The notes: generated by a model not told the origin, from the letters alone. 42,968 nucleotides of DNA from Candidatus Electrothrix gigas (GCA_022766165.1 QYLO01000024.1:1-42968), one strand, 5' to 3'; positions 1 through 8,495 are shown, counted from the first letter of the stretch. Translations and numbers: made by a program.

Positions 1-2
1 TG

Positions 3-251
3 TCGACCATAGAGAGAGCGGCCAAAGAGGAAGGAATACTTCAGGGAATAAGCAAAGGGATTGAGCAGGGACGCACCAGAGGTCAGCTAGAAAAGGCACA
101 GGAAGACGTGCTGGAGGTACTGGAGGTACGTTTCGGCAATGTTCCCTTTCGTGTGAAAGAAGAGGTCATCCTTTGCAATGACCTGACCAGGCTAAACAAA
201 GCGCATCGTCATGCCCTGCTGATTGCGGCGGTTGATGCGTTTGAGTTGTAA
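3..251 (+). CDS. C-terminal fragment of a probable Rpn/PD-(D/E)XK-type protein
   Basis: The reading frame is open from the window edge to a TAA stop, giving about 82 residues; the start lies outside the window. The visible part has a charged helix containing an EGILQGISKGIEQG-like run followed by EKAQEDVLEVLEVRFG. This glycine-spaced EGxxxGxxxG pattern followed by a VLxxRFG helix is typical of the C-terminal tail of Rpn-family recombination-promoting nucleases/putative transposases. The catalytic domain is not visible, so the assignment rests on the tail alone. It ends 14 bp before the next gene and may be co-transcribed with it. Confidence 0.5.
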   Translation, partial: STIERAAKEEGILQGISKGIEQGRTRGQLEKAQEDVLEVLEVRFGNVPFRVKEEVILCNDLTRLNKAHRHALLIAAVDAFEL

Positions 252-265
252 TTGCTGAGGTAACT

Positions 266-1678
266 ATGAACCTTACCGGATTTGCAAAGATAGCCCCGTA
301 TCTCACCCATCCACTCGTGCTGGTGGGCTTTGGACTCTTATTGGCCTATGGCGTGATTAATCAGCTCATGAAGTCTGGGCTGCTCTCCCAAGTAACCAAG
401 AAGGACAGCGGTCTGATTATCAGGCTCTTTCTCCGCTACGGCTTCTGGCTGGCATTGGTGCTGTTGCTGGCCGGCTTTGGCTTGCAGTTTTCTGACAGAG
501 GCTTGTCCGCATGGAACAGCTATATGGACAAGGAAAAGGTGGTGGCGATCAATGCAGGCAAGGTGGCACGAGAGCTACTTGCGCCGATGCAAGGGCAGCT
601 TCAGGCCAAAGATGAGCAGATCAAGGCTTTGACTGAAGCCATTACCGCACTGTCCAAGGTGGATGCCCCTGTCAAGGACATCAATGCGGCTCTGCGTGCT
701 TTGGAACAGGGAAAGACCGAACAGGCCAAGGCCATCTTTGCTGAGGTGCTGCGGACCAAGGAGGCTCAAGGCAGGAAGGCCAACAAAGAGGCTGCTGCCG
801 CTGCCCGGCATTTGGGGGCATTGGCGTATATGAACAGTCCTTTGGAAGCATTGGGTCATTACAGGAAGGCTGTGCAGCTTGACCCGGATAATGCAGTGGG
901 ATGGAACCGGCTGGGTATTCTGCTAGGGCGAACAGGTGAGCTTGGGCAGGCGGAGGAGGCGTACCACAAGGTGCTGGCCTTGGCTGAAGCGCATCAGGAT
1001 CAAGAGGAGCAGGCTATGGCTCTGGGCAATCTGGGCAATGTGTATCAGACACGGGGAGAGCTTGACAAGGCCGAGGAGATGCACAGGAAGGCTTTGGAGC
1101 TTGATAAAGCTCTGGGCAGGAAGGAAGGCATGGCAATAAATTATGGCAATCTGGGCCTTGTGTATCAGACACGGGGAGAGCTGGACAAAGCTGAGGAGAT
1201 GTACCGGAAGAGTCTGGAGTTGAATAAAGCGTTGGGCAGTAAAGAAGGTCTAGCAAGGGATTACGGCAATCTGGGCATTATGTATGCTATACGGGGGGAT
1301 CTGGACAAGGCCGAGGAGATGTACCGGAAGAGTCTGGACATCAGCGAGGCATTGGGTTTAAAGGAAGCAACCGCAAACCAGTACGGCAATCTGGGTCTTT
1401 TGTATGATACACGGGGTGATCTGGACAGGGCCGAGGAGATGCACAGGAAGGCTTTGGAGCTTGATAAAGCGCTGGGCAGCAAGCAAGGCATGGCGATGGA
1501 CTACGGCAATCTGGGCAATGTGTATCGGACACGGGGGGAGCTGGACAAGGCCGAGGAGCTATGGAAGAAGAGTCTGGGCTTGTATCAGGAAATGGGGGCA
1601 GGACAGCACCCTCATGCCAAGAAGTTGCAGGGCTTGTTGGATGAGCTGGCCCAGGAGCGCAGTGCTGCCGCCCAATAA
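266..1678 (+). CDS. Membrane-anchored TPR-repeat protein
   Basis: A 470-residue protein with two hydrophobic segments near the N-terminus (about residues 17-36 and 53-73), so it is probably an inner-membrane protein. A charged, likely coiled-coil stretch (about 85-150) follows. The rest is tetratricopeptide repeats: a canonical TPR around 180-245, then five 40-residue repeats of the kinesin-light-chain/Nphp3 type, each carrying GNLG, RGELDKAEE and KALG-like motifs. TPR arrays are scaffolds for protein-protein contacts; no enzyme domain is visible. The ATG is preceded by a GAGGT ribosome binding site. The specific partner is unknown. The neighbouring Rpn-like fragment suggests an accessory region. 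Confidence 0.75.
   Translation: MNLTGFAKIAPYLTHPLVLVGFGLLLAYGVINQLMKSGLLSQVTKKDSGLIIRLFLRYGFWLALVLLLAGFGLQFSDRGLSAWNSYMDKEKVVAINAGKVARELLAPMQGQLQAKDEQIKALTEAITALSKVDAPVKDINAALRALEQGKTEQAKAIFAEVLRTKEAQGRKANKEAAAAARHLGALAYMNSPLEALGHYRKAVQLDPDNAVGWNRLGILLGRTGELGQAEEAYHKVLALAEAHQDQEEQAMALGNLGNVYQTRGELDKAEEMHRKALELDKALGRKEGMAINYGNLGLVYQTRGELDKAEEMYRKSLELNKALGSKEGLARDYGNLGIMYAIRGDLDKAEEMYRKSLDISEALGLKEATANQYGNLGLLYDTRGDLDRAEEMHRKALELDKALGSKQGMAMDYGNLGNVYRTRGELDKAEELWKKSLGLYQEMGAGQHPHAKKLQGLLDELAQERSAAAQ
1021..1620 (+). repeat. Five tandem 120-bp in-frame repeats encoding TPRs
   Basis: The sequence repeats with an exact 120-bp period: the hexamer GGCAAT recurs at 1025, 1145, 1265, 1385 and 1505, followed each time by CTGGG and later by a GACAAGGCCGAGGAG-like stretch. 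Units are highly similar at DNA level, including synonymous positions, which points to recent duplication or gene conversion within the TPR array. Confidence 0.9.
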
Positions 1679-1823
1679 GCGCAGCCAGTTCTTCTGTCTC
1701 GTGCTTTCCACCCGTCAGTACAACAGCCTTCTGAAGGGACTGCCGATAATAGCCCAGTGTTGCAACGCCGGACTCACCTCACCCCTTCTCATTCCCCTGC
1801 CAAAAAGTACACCCCCTCTGCCC

Positions 1824-1880
1824 GATCATACTATCCAGGCAAGCTCGATCATACTATCGGCAAATCTCGATCATACTATC
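1824..1880. repeat. Three direct copies of GATCATACTATC at 22-23 bp spacing
   Basis: Perfect 12-mers sit at 1824-1835, 1847-1858 and 1869-1880. Flanking bases are also similar (a C before each copy, a CAARC/GGCAAA-like stretch after). The spacing is near two helical turns, so the copies face the same side of DNA, as in multi-site operators; an array of short mobile or iterated sequence is the alternative. Confidence 0.7.
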
Positions 1881-1945
1881 GGGCAAAGCCGGACCGTGTG
1901 ATCCAGTCTTGAGCAGTATTTTTTATGCGCACCTGCTTTTTCTGC

Positions 1946-1975
1946 TTGACAAAGCCTGCCTACCGCTCTACGGTA
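1946..1975 (+). promoter_or_regulatory. Candidate promoter with overlapping inverted repeat
   Basis: TTGACA (1946-1951) is followed after 17 bp by TACGGT (1969-1974), a weak -10 box. The -10 region lies in a perfect inverted repeat TACCG-N5-CGGTA (1961-1975), which could be an operator for the downstream three-gene operon. The -35 match is perfect and the -10 is poor, so an activator may be needed; this is inference. Confidence 0.4.
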
Positions 1976-2033
1976 GAAAATCAAAATACTTTTGCAAGTA
2001 TTTATTAGACTTAACCTCTACTGGAGAACAGCT

Positions 2034-3101
2034 ATGCCAACCGTCTACTGGCGACCGTATGAAAATGCCCTGACCACCCCACGCTCGTATCGTCCCCGAG
2101 TCATTCCCAGAAACACTGCTGGCTATACCGAGTTAGCCCAGGAAATTTCACGAGAAAACCCGCTCTGGAGTCCTGATCTGGTCGAGTCCATTCTCCGGGT
2201 ACGGGATGATAAGGTCATGGAGTTGCTGATCAACGGCAATCAGGTCTCTCTGGCAAACAGGTTTACCTATCATCTCACCTTGGCAGCCCGTCTCGAAGCG
2301 CCGGACGATCCTCTGCCCCCTCCAGAAGACTGTGTACGGGTGCGGGCCTATGCAGCCAGGGCCTGTGTGGATGAGGTCCAGCAAAGGGTGCAACTGGAAC
2401 GGCTGGCACCGACCCAAAAGGCGCCAGTGCTTGCCGGGGCCGAGGACACAGTGCTGCGGCTCAGTAATGTGCTGAACCCGGATGGACTGCTCCGCCTGAG
2501 TGGCACTGATCTACTCTTTGATCCTGATGACAGCGAGACCGGTTGCCTGCTTGCCGGCACTCGAAGCGGCAGTACCATGCAGAGCAGGTTTGGCCCAATC
2601 AGTAACGGTGAAGTCCTGGTCATGCCAGATGTTCCGGCCCAGGATGCACCGTGGAACAACGAGTACCAGGTCTCCATCATGACCCGCTACACAGAAAACG
2701 GCTCGCTCCGTACCGGCACCTATGGTCGGCTGCTCCGTACCCCTCTGAGCGTGACCTTGGGCAATGAGAACGGCATTCTCAGTGGTTCGAGTGTCAATCC
2801 GCTGGTGACGGTAAACAACTGCACGCTTGTTGGGGATGCTGTGCAGGTGCGGATACAGGCGGTGCTGGATAGCCAGTCTGGTGAGCTCCGTCTCAACCTT
2901 TTGGATATGCAAACAAACGGTGTTCAGGCTGATACAGTCACTGTCAACGAGGATGGGACCTACACCTTGCCCGATCTTCCTGATGCCGGCCTGATGGGCC
3001 TGGTGGTGACTGTGCAGAATGCTGTTGGACTGGAGGAGCTGGTCAGGAGCAACTACGGCGGCAGGCTGGTGGATATTTTGAATATCCAGCCCGGAGTCTG
3101 A
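2034..3101 (+). CDS. HU-like DNA-binding / DUF4469-type protein
   Basis: A 355-residue protein, taking the ATG at 2034 because GGAG lies 7 bp upstream; an upstream TTG in the same frame lacks a ribosome binding site. The N-terminal half resembles the HU-like domain found in proteins annotated as DNA-binding/DUF4469: ENPLWSPDLVESILR, then a strand-rich part and VRVRAYAARACVDEV. The C-terminal half is beta-rich with IG-like strands (NNEYQVSIMTRYT and later VTVNNCTLVGDAVQVRI), fitting the DUF4469-type domain. No signal peptide is visible, so it is probably cytoplasmic. It is first in an operon with an unknown protein and RtcB, suggesting a nucleic-acid-related role, but its function is not known. 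Confidence 0.6.
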   Translation: MPTVYWRPYENALTTPRSYRPRVIPRNTAGYTELAQEISRENPLWSPDLVESILRVRDDKVMELLINGNQVSLANRFTYHLTLAARLEAPDDPLPPPEDCVRVRAYAARACVDEVQQRVQLERLAPTQKAPVLAGAEDTVLRLSNVLNPDGLLRLSGTDLLFDPDDSETGCLLAGTRSGSTMQSRFGPISNGEVLVMPDVPAQDAPWNNEYQVSIMTRYTENGSLRTGTYGRLLRTPLSVTLGNENGILSGSSVNPLVTVNNCTLVGDAVQVRIQAVLDSQSGELRLNLLDMQTNGVQADTVTVNEDGTYTLPDLPDAGLMGLVVTVQNAVGLEELVRSNYGGRLVDILNIQPGV

Positions 3102-3158
3102 TTGACGGTAACGACTGAGCTGGATTACCTGAAAATTGAACCTGCACAGGAGGCAGCA

Positions 3159-3878
3159 ATGGCTTCAACTCAACGGACAGTTCTTCCCATACATAATGGT
3201 TTTTTCAATGACGGCCACTGGCATGTGCTGTCCTCCACCAGTTTAGGGGGCAGCGGACTCTCTGCTGCAGAGATGGACAGCAGGCTGTGGAGCCAGAACC
3301 CGAAGGGTATGAACGATCTTCTTCAGCGAGGTATTTGCCTGCCCTTGTATATTGACTGCGACTGCGCTTTGGACAATGTTGTTTTCGTTCTCGGTGATCT
3401 GACTGAACAGGAAGAAGCAGAATGGCTGGGCCGGATTCAGATGCGACTGGAGATTCCTTGCGGAGAGTTTATGCTTGTGGGCGGCGGGTTGGAAGAGGAC
3501 TTTGATGTGGCCTTGCAGCATTTTGAGCCACCCAACTGCGAACCCTTCTATAAAATCAAACTCAAGCCGGGTTCCTACTTGGTCGAGGTGTATGCCTTTC
3601 TCGGCAGTTGCCCGGTGAACAATGCGTTTCGGGAATGGCTGAATACAGACCCTCGGGATCAACCACAATGGCTTTCGTTCTTTCAGGAAGATGGGTATGT
3701 GGAGAACGAAGATATTGAGCTACTGGAGCATATCATCCGCCTTGTTCCTACGGATGCAGACACCCCCATTCCACAAGTCCGTGACGATATAAACTGCTGG
3801 GTAGGTGACTTTATCATGCGCAAGCCTTTACAATGTCCCCAAGGACTGCAACGAGAGGAGGTTATTAGACAGCTATGA
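3159..3878 (+). CDS. Unrecognised protein in the RtcB operon
   Basis: The start chosen is the ATG at 3159, preceded by a perfect AGGAGG at 3148-3153; a TTG directly after the upstream stop is in frame but lacks this signal. The 239-residue product has no signal peptide or membrane segment. It is acidic and contains an aromatic N-terminal NGFFNDGHWHV, a central LPLYIDCDCALDNVVFVLGDL and a strand pair around KIKLKPGSYLVEVYAF. I do not recognise the family. Its stop overlaps the rtcB start by four bases (ATGA), implying translational coupling, so a role linked to the RNA ligase is a reasonable guess. Confidence 0.7.
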   Translation: MASTQRTVLPIHNGFFNDGHWHVLSSTSLGGSGLSAAEMDSRLWSQNPKGMNDLLQRGICLPLYIDCDCALDNVVFVLGDLTEQEEAEWLGRIQMRLEIPCGEFMLVGGGLEEDFDVALQHFEPPNCEPFYKIKLKPGSYLVEVYAFLGSCPVNNAFREWLNTDPRDQPQWLSFFQEDGYVENEDIELLEHIIRLVPTDADTPIPQVRDDINCWVGDFIMRKPLQCPQGLQREEVIRQL

Positions 3879-5050
3879 AGAACGTTATCAGCACGGAAAA
3901 GAGACCTATCAAGCTCTGGCTCGATGATCTGGAAGAGGGTGCCTTGGAACAGGCAAAGCATCTTGCCAATCTGCCCTTTGCCTTTCGCCATATCGCCCTG
4001 ATGCCGGATGCGCACCAAGGCTACGGTATGCCCATTGGCGGGGTTCTGGCGACCGAAGATGTTGTAATTCCAAATTCAGTTGGCTCTGATATTGGCTGTG
4101 GCATGTGTGCAGTCCAGACCTCCTTGCAGGCCATTGAACAGGATACCCTAAAGAAGATCATGGGCAGTCTTCGCAAGCAGATACCGGTTGGGTTCAAGCA
4201 CCATAAAAAGGCGCAGGACGAGTCCTTTATGCCAGCAAGCCCTGCTGAAGATGGCCTTGATGCACTCAGGATCGTGCGAGGAGAGTACAGGGCTGCCCTG
4301 AAACAGCTCGGCACCTTGGGAGGCGGCAATCATTTCCTTGAGATCCAGCAGGGCAGCGACGGCTTTGTCTGGCTGATGATCCACTCCGGCAGCCGCAACC
4401 TCGGCTATAAGGTGGCGCATCATTATAACAAGCTGGCTGTTGAACTGAACCGGAAATGGCATACCTCGGTGCCGGAAAAGTGGCAGTTGGCCTTTTTCCC
4501 GCTGGACGGTCGCAAGGGACAGGATTACCTGCTGGAGATGCAGTACTGCGTGGACTTTGCTCAGGCCAATCGGCGACTGATGATGCAACGGATGCAGGAG
4601 GTTGTTGTGGAGCAGGCTGGTGATGTCCAGTTTGGAGAGATGATCAACATAGCCCATAACTATGCGGCTATGGAGCATCATTTCAGGAAGGATGTGATGA
4701 TCCACCGTAAAGGTGCGACCCGGGCATACCCTGACCAGCTCGGCATTATCCCGGGCAGTCAGGGCACGATGAGCTATATCGTGCAGGGCAGGGGAGAGCC
4801 GGAGAGTTTTATGTCCTGCTCACACGGGGCAGGTCGCAGGATGGGACGCAAGCAGGCCCAGAAAGAGCTTGACCTTGCTACAGAGAAGGAGCGACTTGCT
4901 GCCATTGGCGTGATTCACGGGATGCGGAACAGCAAGGATCTGGATGAGGCACCGGGAGCCTATAAGGACATCTCCGTGGTTATGGAGAATCAGCAGGACC
5001 TGGTTGAGATAGTAGTTGAGCTGCGGCCGCTGGCTGTGATTAAGGGGTAG
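3875..5050 (+). CDS. rtcB: RtcB-family RNA-splicing/repair ligase
   Basis: RtcB enzymes join RNA 2',3'-cyclic phosphate or 3'-phosphate ends to 5'-OH ends using GTP and Mn2+, in RNA repair or tRNA splicing. At 391 residues the protein is slightly short for the family but carries every hallmark: MPDAHQG (Asp45), GSDIGCG (Cys75), GGGNHF (His153), IHSGSRNLG (His170), HNY (His261) and CSHGAGR (His317), the last corresponding to the histidine that becomes guanylylated. It overlaps the unknown gene upstream by four bases. There is no archease or RtcA gene nearby; instead it travels with an HU/DUF4469-type protein. A second, divergent RtcB lies at 36332-37456. Confidence 0.93.
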   Translation: MKNVISTEKRPIKLWLDDLEEGALEQAKHLANLPFAFRHIALMPDAHQGYGMPIGGVLATEDVVIPNSVGSDIGCGMCAVQTSLQAIEQDTLKKIMGSLRKQIPVGFKHHKKAQDESFMPASPAEDGLDALRIVRGEYRAALKQLGTLGGGNHFLEIQQGSDGFVWLMIHSGSRNLGYKVAHHYNKLAVELNRKWHTSVPEKWQLAFFPLDGRKGQDYLLEMQYCVDFAQANRRLMMQRMQEVVVEQAGDVQFGEMINIAHNYAAMEHHFRKDVMIHRKGATRAYPDQLGIIPGSQGTMSYIVQGRGEPESFMSCSHGAGRRMGRKQAQKELDLATEKERLAAIGVIHGMRNSKDLDEAPGAYKDISVVMENQQDLVEIVVELRPLAVIKG

Positions 5051-5087
5051 GGGCTGGTTCCATGATCCTGTGCTACCTGCCCGGTAT

Positions 5088-5150
5088 TGTAGGGGCCGGC
5101 CCCCGTGCCTGCCCGATATGAAAGGACGAACACGGGGATTCGCCCCTACA
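5088..5150. repeat. Imperfect 20-bp inverted repeat, MITE/REP-like
   Basis: The arms TGTAGGGGCCGGCCCCCGTG (5088-5107) and CACGGGGATTCGCCCCTACA (5131-5150) pair at 16 of 20 positions around a 23-base loop. It lies between the convergent rtcB and pyrC genes. GC-rich hairpins ending in TGTAGGGGC look like dispersed intergenic palindromes; they could also act as a bidirectional terminator, though there is no T tract. Confidence 0.6.
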
Positions 5151-5154
5151 GGTT

Positions 5155-6426
5155 TTATGCTGAACGATGGGTTATCCGTCCGTCCATGATGGTGTACACG
5201 GCCCGGCCCTGGAGCTTTGCCCCTAAGAAAGGAGAGTTCCTGCTCTTGGAAACCACCTGCTCCTCGGTATAGGTGAATCGGAGTTCAGGATCAATCACCG
5301 TCACATCCGCCCGTGCACCTACACTCAGGGTTCCTCCTTCCACACCCAGTATCTGAGCTGGCTGCATTGACAGCAGTTCAACCAGTCTTTGCTCATTGAT
5401 AACACCCTCTCTGACCAGGGCCAGGGAAAGGGGCAGGGAGGTCTCTAGGCCGATGATCCCGTTCATGGCCCGATCAAACTCCACCTCTTTTTCCAGGATG
5501 GAGTGAGGCGCATGATCCGTGGCAATGGCATCAAAGGTACCGTCTGCCAAGCCCTGTTGGATAGCCTGCCGGTCCTCTTTCGTGCGTAAAGGAGGACTCA
5601 TCTTGGCATTGGTGTTGTAGCCTGTAACCGCCTCATCCGTAAGGGTGAAGTAATGGGGGGCCGTCTCCGCCGTCACCTGTACACCCCTGGCCTTGGCCGA
5701 ACGAATCAGCTCCGTGCTCATGGCCGTACTCACATGGGCGATATGCACCCGCTTGCCCAGGCATTCCGCCAGGGCGATCTCCCGGTACACCATGATCGAT
5801 TCAGCTGCATTGGGGATGCCTTTGAGACCGAGTCGGGTGGAGACGATGCCCTCGTTCATGACCCCGTTGCTCAGTGAAGGTTCTTCGCTGTGCGAAATCA
5901 CCAGCAGCCCGTGATCATCGGCATACTCCAAGGCCCGTCGCATGAGCTGACTGTCCCGAACCGGCAACCCGTCATCACTGACCGCCACCACACCGTTTGC
6001 CTTGAGTTCACCAAACTCTGTCAGCGTACTTCCCTGACTCTTCTTACTGATCGCAGCAATAGGGTAAACCCGAGCATCTGCCTCTTTTGCCTGGGCAAGG
6101 ATCAAGGCGGTCACGGCCCGGTTGTCGTTGACCGGCTTGGTGTTGGGCATACAGGCCACCGCAGTAAAACCACCTGCTGCTGCGGCTTGGGTACCGGAAC
6201 GAATATCTTCCTTGTACTCTTCGCCTGGCTCCCGCAGATGAACGTGCATGTCAATGAGGCCGGGAACCATCCAGCAGCCTTGGGCATTGATCTCATCAAC
6301 ATCCGCAGGAAGTGCTGTGTCAGGAGCAGCAATGCGGCCATCTACAATCAGCAGGTTGCCTATACAATCAACTGTATTTGCAGGGTCGATGATTCGTCCG
6401 TTTGTTATCAGCAAAGGAGCTGGCAT
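5155..6426 (-). CDS. pyrC: Dihydroorotase, class I
   Basis: Cyclises carbamoyl-aspartate to dihydroorotate in the cytoplasm, step three of pyrimidine synthesis. The 423-residue protein has the zinc-binding DMHVHLREPG near residue 60, the CMPNT motif, and a late IATDHAPH motif with the catalytic aspartate, as in class I (Bacillus/Aquifex-type) enzymes. The ATG at 6426 is chosen because GAGGT precedes it; a longer frame starting at 6504 would overlap the end of pyrB and adds an unlikely N-terminus. It lies 31 bp downstream of pyrB, so the two are probably one operon; class I dihydroorotase is known to associate with aspartate transcarbamoylase in some bacteria. Confidence 0.95.
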   Translation of the reverse strand: MPAPLLITNGRIIDPANTVDCIGNLLIVDGRIAAPDTALPADVDEINAQGCWMVPGLIDMHVHLREPGEEYKEDIRSGTQAAAAGGFTAVACMPNTKPVNDNRAVTALILAQAKEADARVYPIAAISKKSQGSTLTEFGELKANGVVAVSDDGLPVRDSQLMRRALEYADDHGLLVISHSEEPSLSNGVMNEGIVSTRLGLKGIPNAAESIMVYREIALAECLGKRVHIAHVSTAMSTELIRSAKARGVQVTAETAPHYFTLTDEAVTGYNTNAKMSPPLRTKEDRQAIQQGLADGTFDAIATDHAPHSILEKEVEFDRAMNGIIGLETSLPLSLALVREGVINEQRLVELLSMQPAQILGVEGGTLSVGARADVTVIDPELRFTYTEEQVVSKSRNSPFLGAKLQGRAVYTIMDGRITHRSA

Positions 6427-6457
6427 AGTATTTACCTCAATGAGTAATTCATCGTTG

Positions 6458-7390
6458 TTAATGTTTCCCTGTAACCAAGTACAGTAAGGCCATACGCACT
6501 GCAACCCCGTTTGTCACCTGATCAAGAATAACAGACTGGGGGCCGTCTGCAACATCGGGCATGAGTTCGATGCCTCGGTTGATCGGGCCAGGGTGCATAA
6601 TCAGGGCGTCCGGGCGGGCCCAGGAGGCGACCTTGGCTGTGACACCATACTCTGCTGCGTATTCACGAAAGGAGGGCAGGAGTGGATCATTCTGCCGTTC
6701 CTTTTGAATACGCAGGGTCATGACCACATCTGCATCCTCAACAGCCTCTTTCATAGTTGAACAGACCGTGACCCCAAGTTCTTGCAGGCCAGGAGGGATC
6801 AAAGTTCCTGGCCCATAGACAAAAACCTCTGAACCCATGCGAAGGAACCCGAGGATGTCCGAGTGGGCCACCCTGCTGTGGAGAATGTCACCGATAATGG
6901 CAATCTTCAGGTCGTGTAACTGTTGTTTATGCTCCCGAACCGTCATCATATCCAACAGGCCCTGCGAGGGGTGTTCATGGGTACCGTCCCCTGCATTGAT
7001 CACGGCTGCATTGACGTGCTGACTGAGCATCTGCGGCGCACCGGAAAAGGAATGACGCAGAATAATAATATCAGGGTTCATGGCCGAGATATTGCGGGCC
7101 GTGTCAATCAGGGTCTCTCCCTTGGTCGTGGAGCTGGTAGAGGCCGAGATATTAAAGGTGTCCGCACTCATTCGCTTGGCAGCAATCTCAAAGGAAAGAC
7201 GGGTGCGGGTAGAGGGTTCAAAAAAGAGGTTGATAATGGTGTTGCCCCGCAGCGTGGGGACTTTTTTTATAGGACGAGCTGAGATTTCTTTAAACGACTC
7301 TGCTGTGTCCAGAATGCAGGTGATATCATCGGCTGATAGATGTTCAATATCTAGAATATGTCGATGTGAAAAAAAATAGCCTGTAGTCAT
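6458..7390 (-). CDS. pyrB: Aspartate carbamoyltransferase catalytic subunit
   Basis: Transfers the carbamoyl group from carbamoyl phosphate to aspartate, the committed step of pyrimidine synthesis. The 310-residue protein has [12 protein letters not shown] (carbamoyl-phosphate loop), [14 protein letters not shown] and HPGPINRG, and normal length for PyrB. I use the ATG at 7390; a TTG two codons upstream is also in frame and no strong ribosome binding site separates them. No pyrI regulatory subunit is visible, and pyrC follows directly, suggesting a PyrB-PyrC unit. It is preceded by lepB on the same strand with a 132-bp gap. Confidence 0.95.
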   Translation of the reverse strand: MTTGYFFSHRHILDIEHLSADDITCILDTAESFKEISARPIKKVPTLRGNTIINLFFEPSTRTRLSFEIAAKRMSADTFNISASTSSTTKGETLIDTARNISAMNPDIIILRHSFSGAPQMLSQHVNAAVINAGDGTHEHPSQGLLDMMTVREHKQQLHDLKIAIIGDILHSRVAHSDILGFLRMGSEVFVYGPGTLIPPGLQELGVTVCSTMKEAVEDADVVMTLRIQKERQNDPLLPSFREYAAEYGVTAKVASWARPDALIMHPGPINRGIELMPDVADGPQSVILDQVTNGVAVRMALLYLVTGKH

Positions 7391-7522
7391 AATCAAACCA
7401 GGTTGAGGGTAAAGTCAATCTACGGGCTGCGCAGGACAGCGGTCAGCGATTGGTGTTATATTCGACACGCTGTCTCTATTTGCAATAAGTATTCAACGAT
7501 GGCAAGAGGAAAACAACAAATT

Positions 7523-8173
7523 TTAATGGAGGATGTTCCCGATCCTGGTCCAACGGACTGAGGCAAAGCGATCCCATGAGAGGAGAGACTTTTTAACATC
7601 CCAAGACCAATAAATAATAAACGCCTTGCCACGTACAGCATGCAAATCGACAAAGCCCCAAAACCTGCTGTCATAGGAGTTATCTCGGTTATCTCCCATA
7701 ACAAAGATATTCCCTTCTGGAACAGTGATCGGGCCAAAGTTATCACGCGGGCCTTGAGATGGCAGCAGGATATGCGGATCTTTGAACTCTCCATAACGTA
7801 TTGCAGGAACTTTTCCGTTGATAAAGACCTTTTTATCCTGTATTTCTACAGTATCGCCAGCAGTGGCAACAACCCTTTTAATATAATCCAGTTTTGGATC
7901 GTTAGGATACTTAAAAACAACAATATCACCTCGTTTGGGTGATTTGATCGGAACCAGTATCTTGCCGGTAAAGGGCATTTTTATTCCGTAAATAAACTTG
8001 CTCACTAAAATATGATCCCCTATAAGTAAGGTATCTAACATAGAGCCTGATGGTATTTTAAACGCCTGAACAACAAAGGTACGGATAAAAAGGGCAAGAA
8101 TAAGAGCTATCAGAATAGCTTCAATATACTCGCGGGCAACGGATTTTTGTTTTTTTGCTTGACGATTTTTCAT
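7523..8173 (-). CDS. lepB: Signal peptidase I
   Basis: Membrane serine protease that removes signal peptides from exported proteins. The 216-residue protein has one N-terminal transmembrane helix (about residues 17-36), then the catalytic PSGSM box with nucleophile Ser, and the general-base Lys in YIKRVVATAGD; box E is VMGDNRDNSYDSR. The length is that of the shorter single-anchor type. It is transcribed divergently from the pilus operon and precedes pyrB on the minus strand. The C-terminal extension after the last box is short. Confidence 0.95.
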   Translation of the reverse strand: MKNRQAKKQKSVAREYIEAILIALILALFIRTFVVQAFKIPSGSMLDTLLIGDHILVSKFIYGIKMPFTGKILVPIKSPKRGDIVVFKYPNDPKLDYIKRVVATAGDTVEIQDKKVFINGKVPAIRYGEFKDPHILLPSQGPRDNFGPITVPEGNIFVMGDNRDNSYDSRFWGFVDLHAVRGKAFIIYWSWDVKKSLLSWDRFASVRWTRIGNILH

Positions 8174-8245
8174 GGTTTATTGGTTGAATGGTTTTGATTT
8201 TTTTAGAATAATTGAAGTCTGCTTAAACGTACAGAGCAGGAGAGT

Positions 8246-8265
8246 AATCAAAGTAAATCAAAGTA
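8246..8265. repeat. Tandem 10-bp duplication
   Basis: AATCAAAGTA occurs twice head to tail. It could be a pair of regulator half-sites or a slippage product. Confidence 0.8.
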
Positions 8266-8309
8266 ATGTTAAATAGACGAAAAAAAGAATAAACTCAAGC
8301 GACAATTCA

Positions 8310-8331
8310 TGAAGTATAGCTGAAGTATAGC
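8310..8331. repeat. Tandem 11-bp duplication
   Basis: TGAAGTATAGC occurs twice in direct succession, 150 bp upstream of the candidate pilM promoter. With the neighbouring 10-bp duplication it gives the spacer a helical-repeat periodicity that could serve regulator binding. Confidence 0.8.
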
Positions 8332-8464
8332 CTGACTCATTCCTAATCAATTGTTTTTTCGGTGGGTTTTTGTGGAATAAATATTTAACAGGAAACCAGA
8401 CCTTTTCTAAAGTGTTTTTCCAAAGTGCCAAAGCGGTTCATTTTCTAAAAAAGAAATGCTTTAC

Positions 8465-8495
8465 TTGACATTTTTACTTTTTTATGACCTATTAT
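8465..8495 (+). promoter_or_regulatory. Candidate sigma-70 promoter for the pilus operon
   Basis: Perfect -35 TTGACA (8465-8470) and near-consensus -10 TATTAT (8490-8495) are separated by 19 bp, slightly longer than the optimum. It sits about 110 bp before the pilM start. Confidence 0.45.

Larger units (their letters stand above)
1679..2033. other. Non-coding spacer between the TPR gene and the RtcB operon
   Basis: About 355 bp without a convincing gene. It contains the GATCATACTATC triple repeat (1824-1880), a candidate promoter with an inverted repeat (1946-1975) and the GGAG ribosome binding site at 2023-2026 for the next gene. Overlapping short frames have no recognisable protein features. 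Confidence 0.6.

Noticed and set aside
1021..1620. Possible CRISPR-like array
   Set aside because: The 120-bp period lies inside a coding frame and encodes TPRs; there are no spacers.
5890..6447. Plus-strand frame opposite pyrC
   Set aside because: It is antisense to the conserved dihydroorotase coding region.
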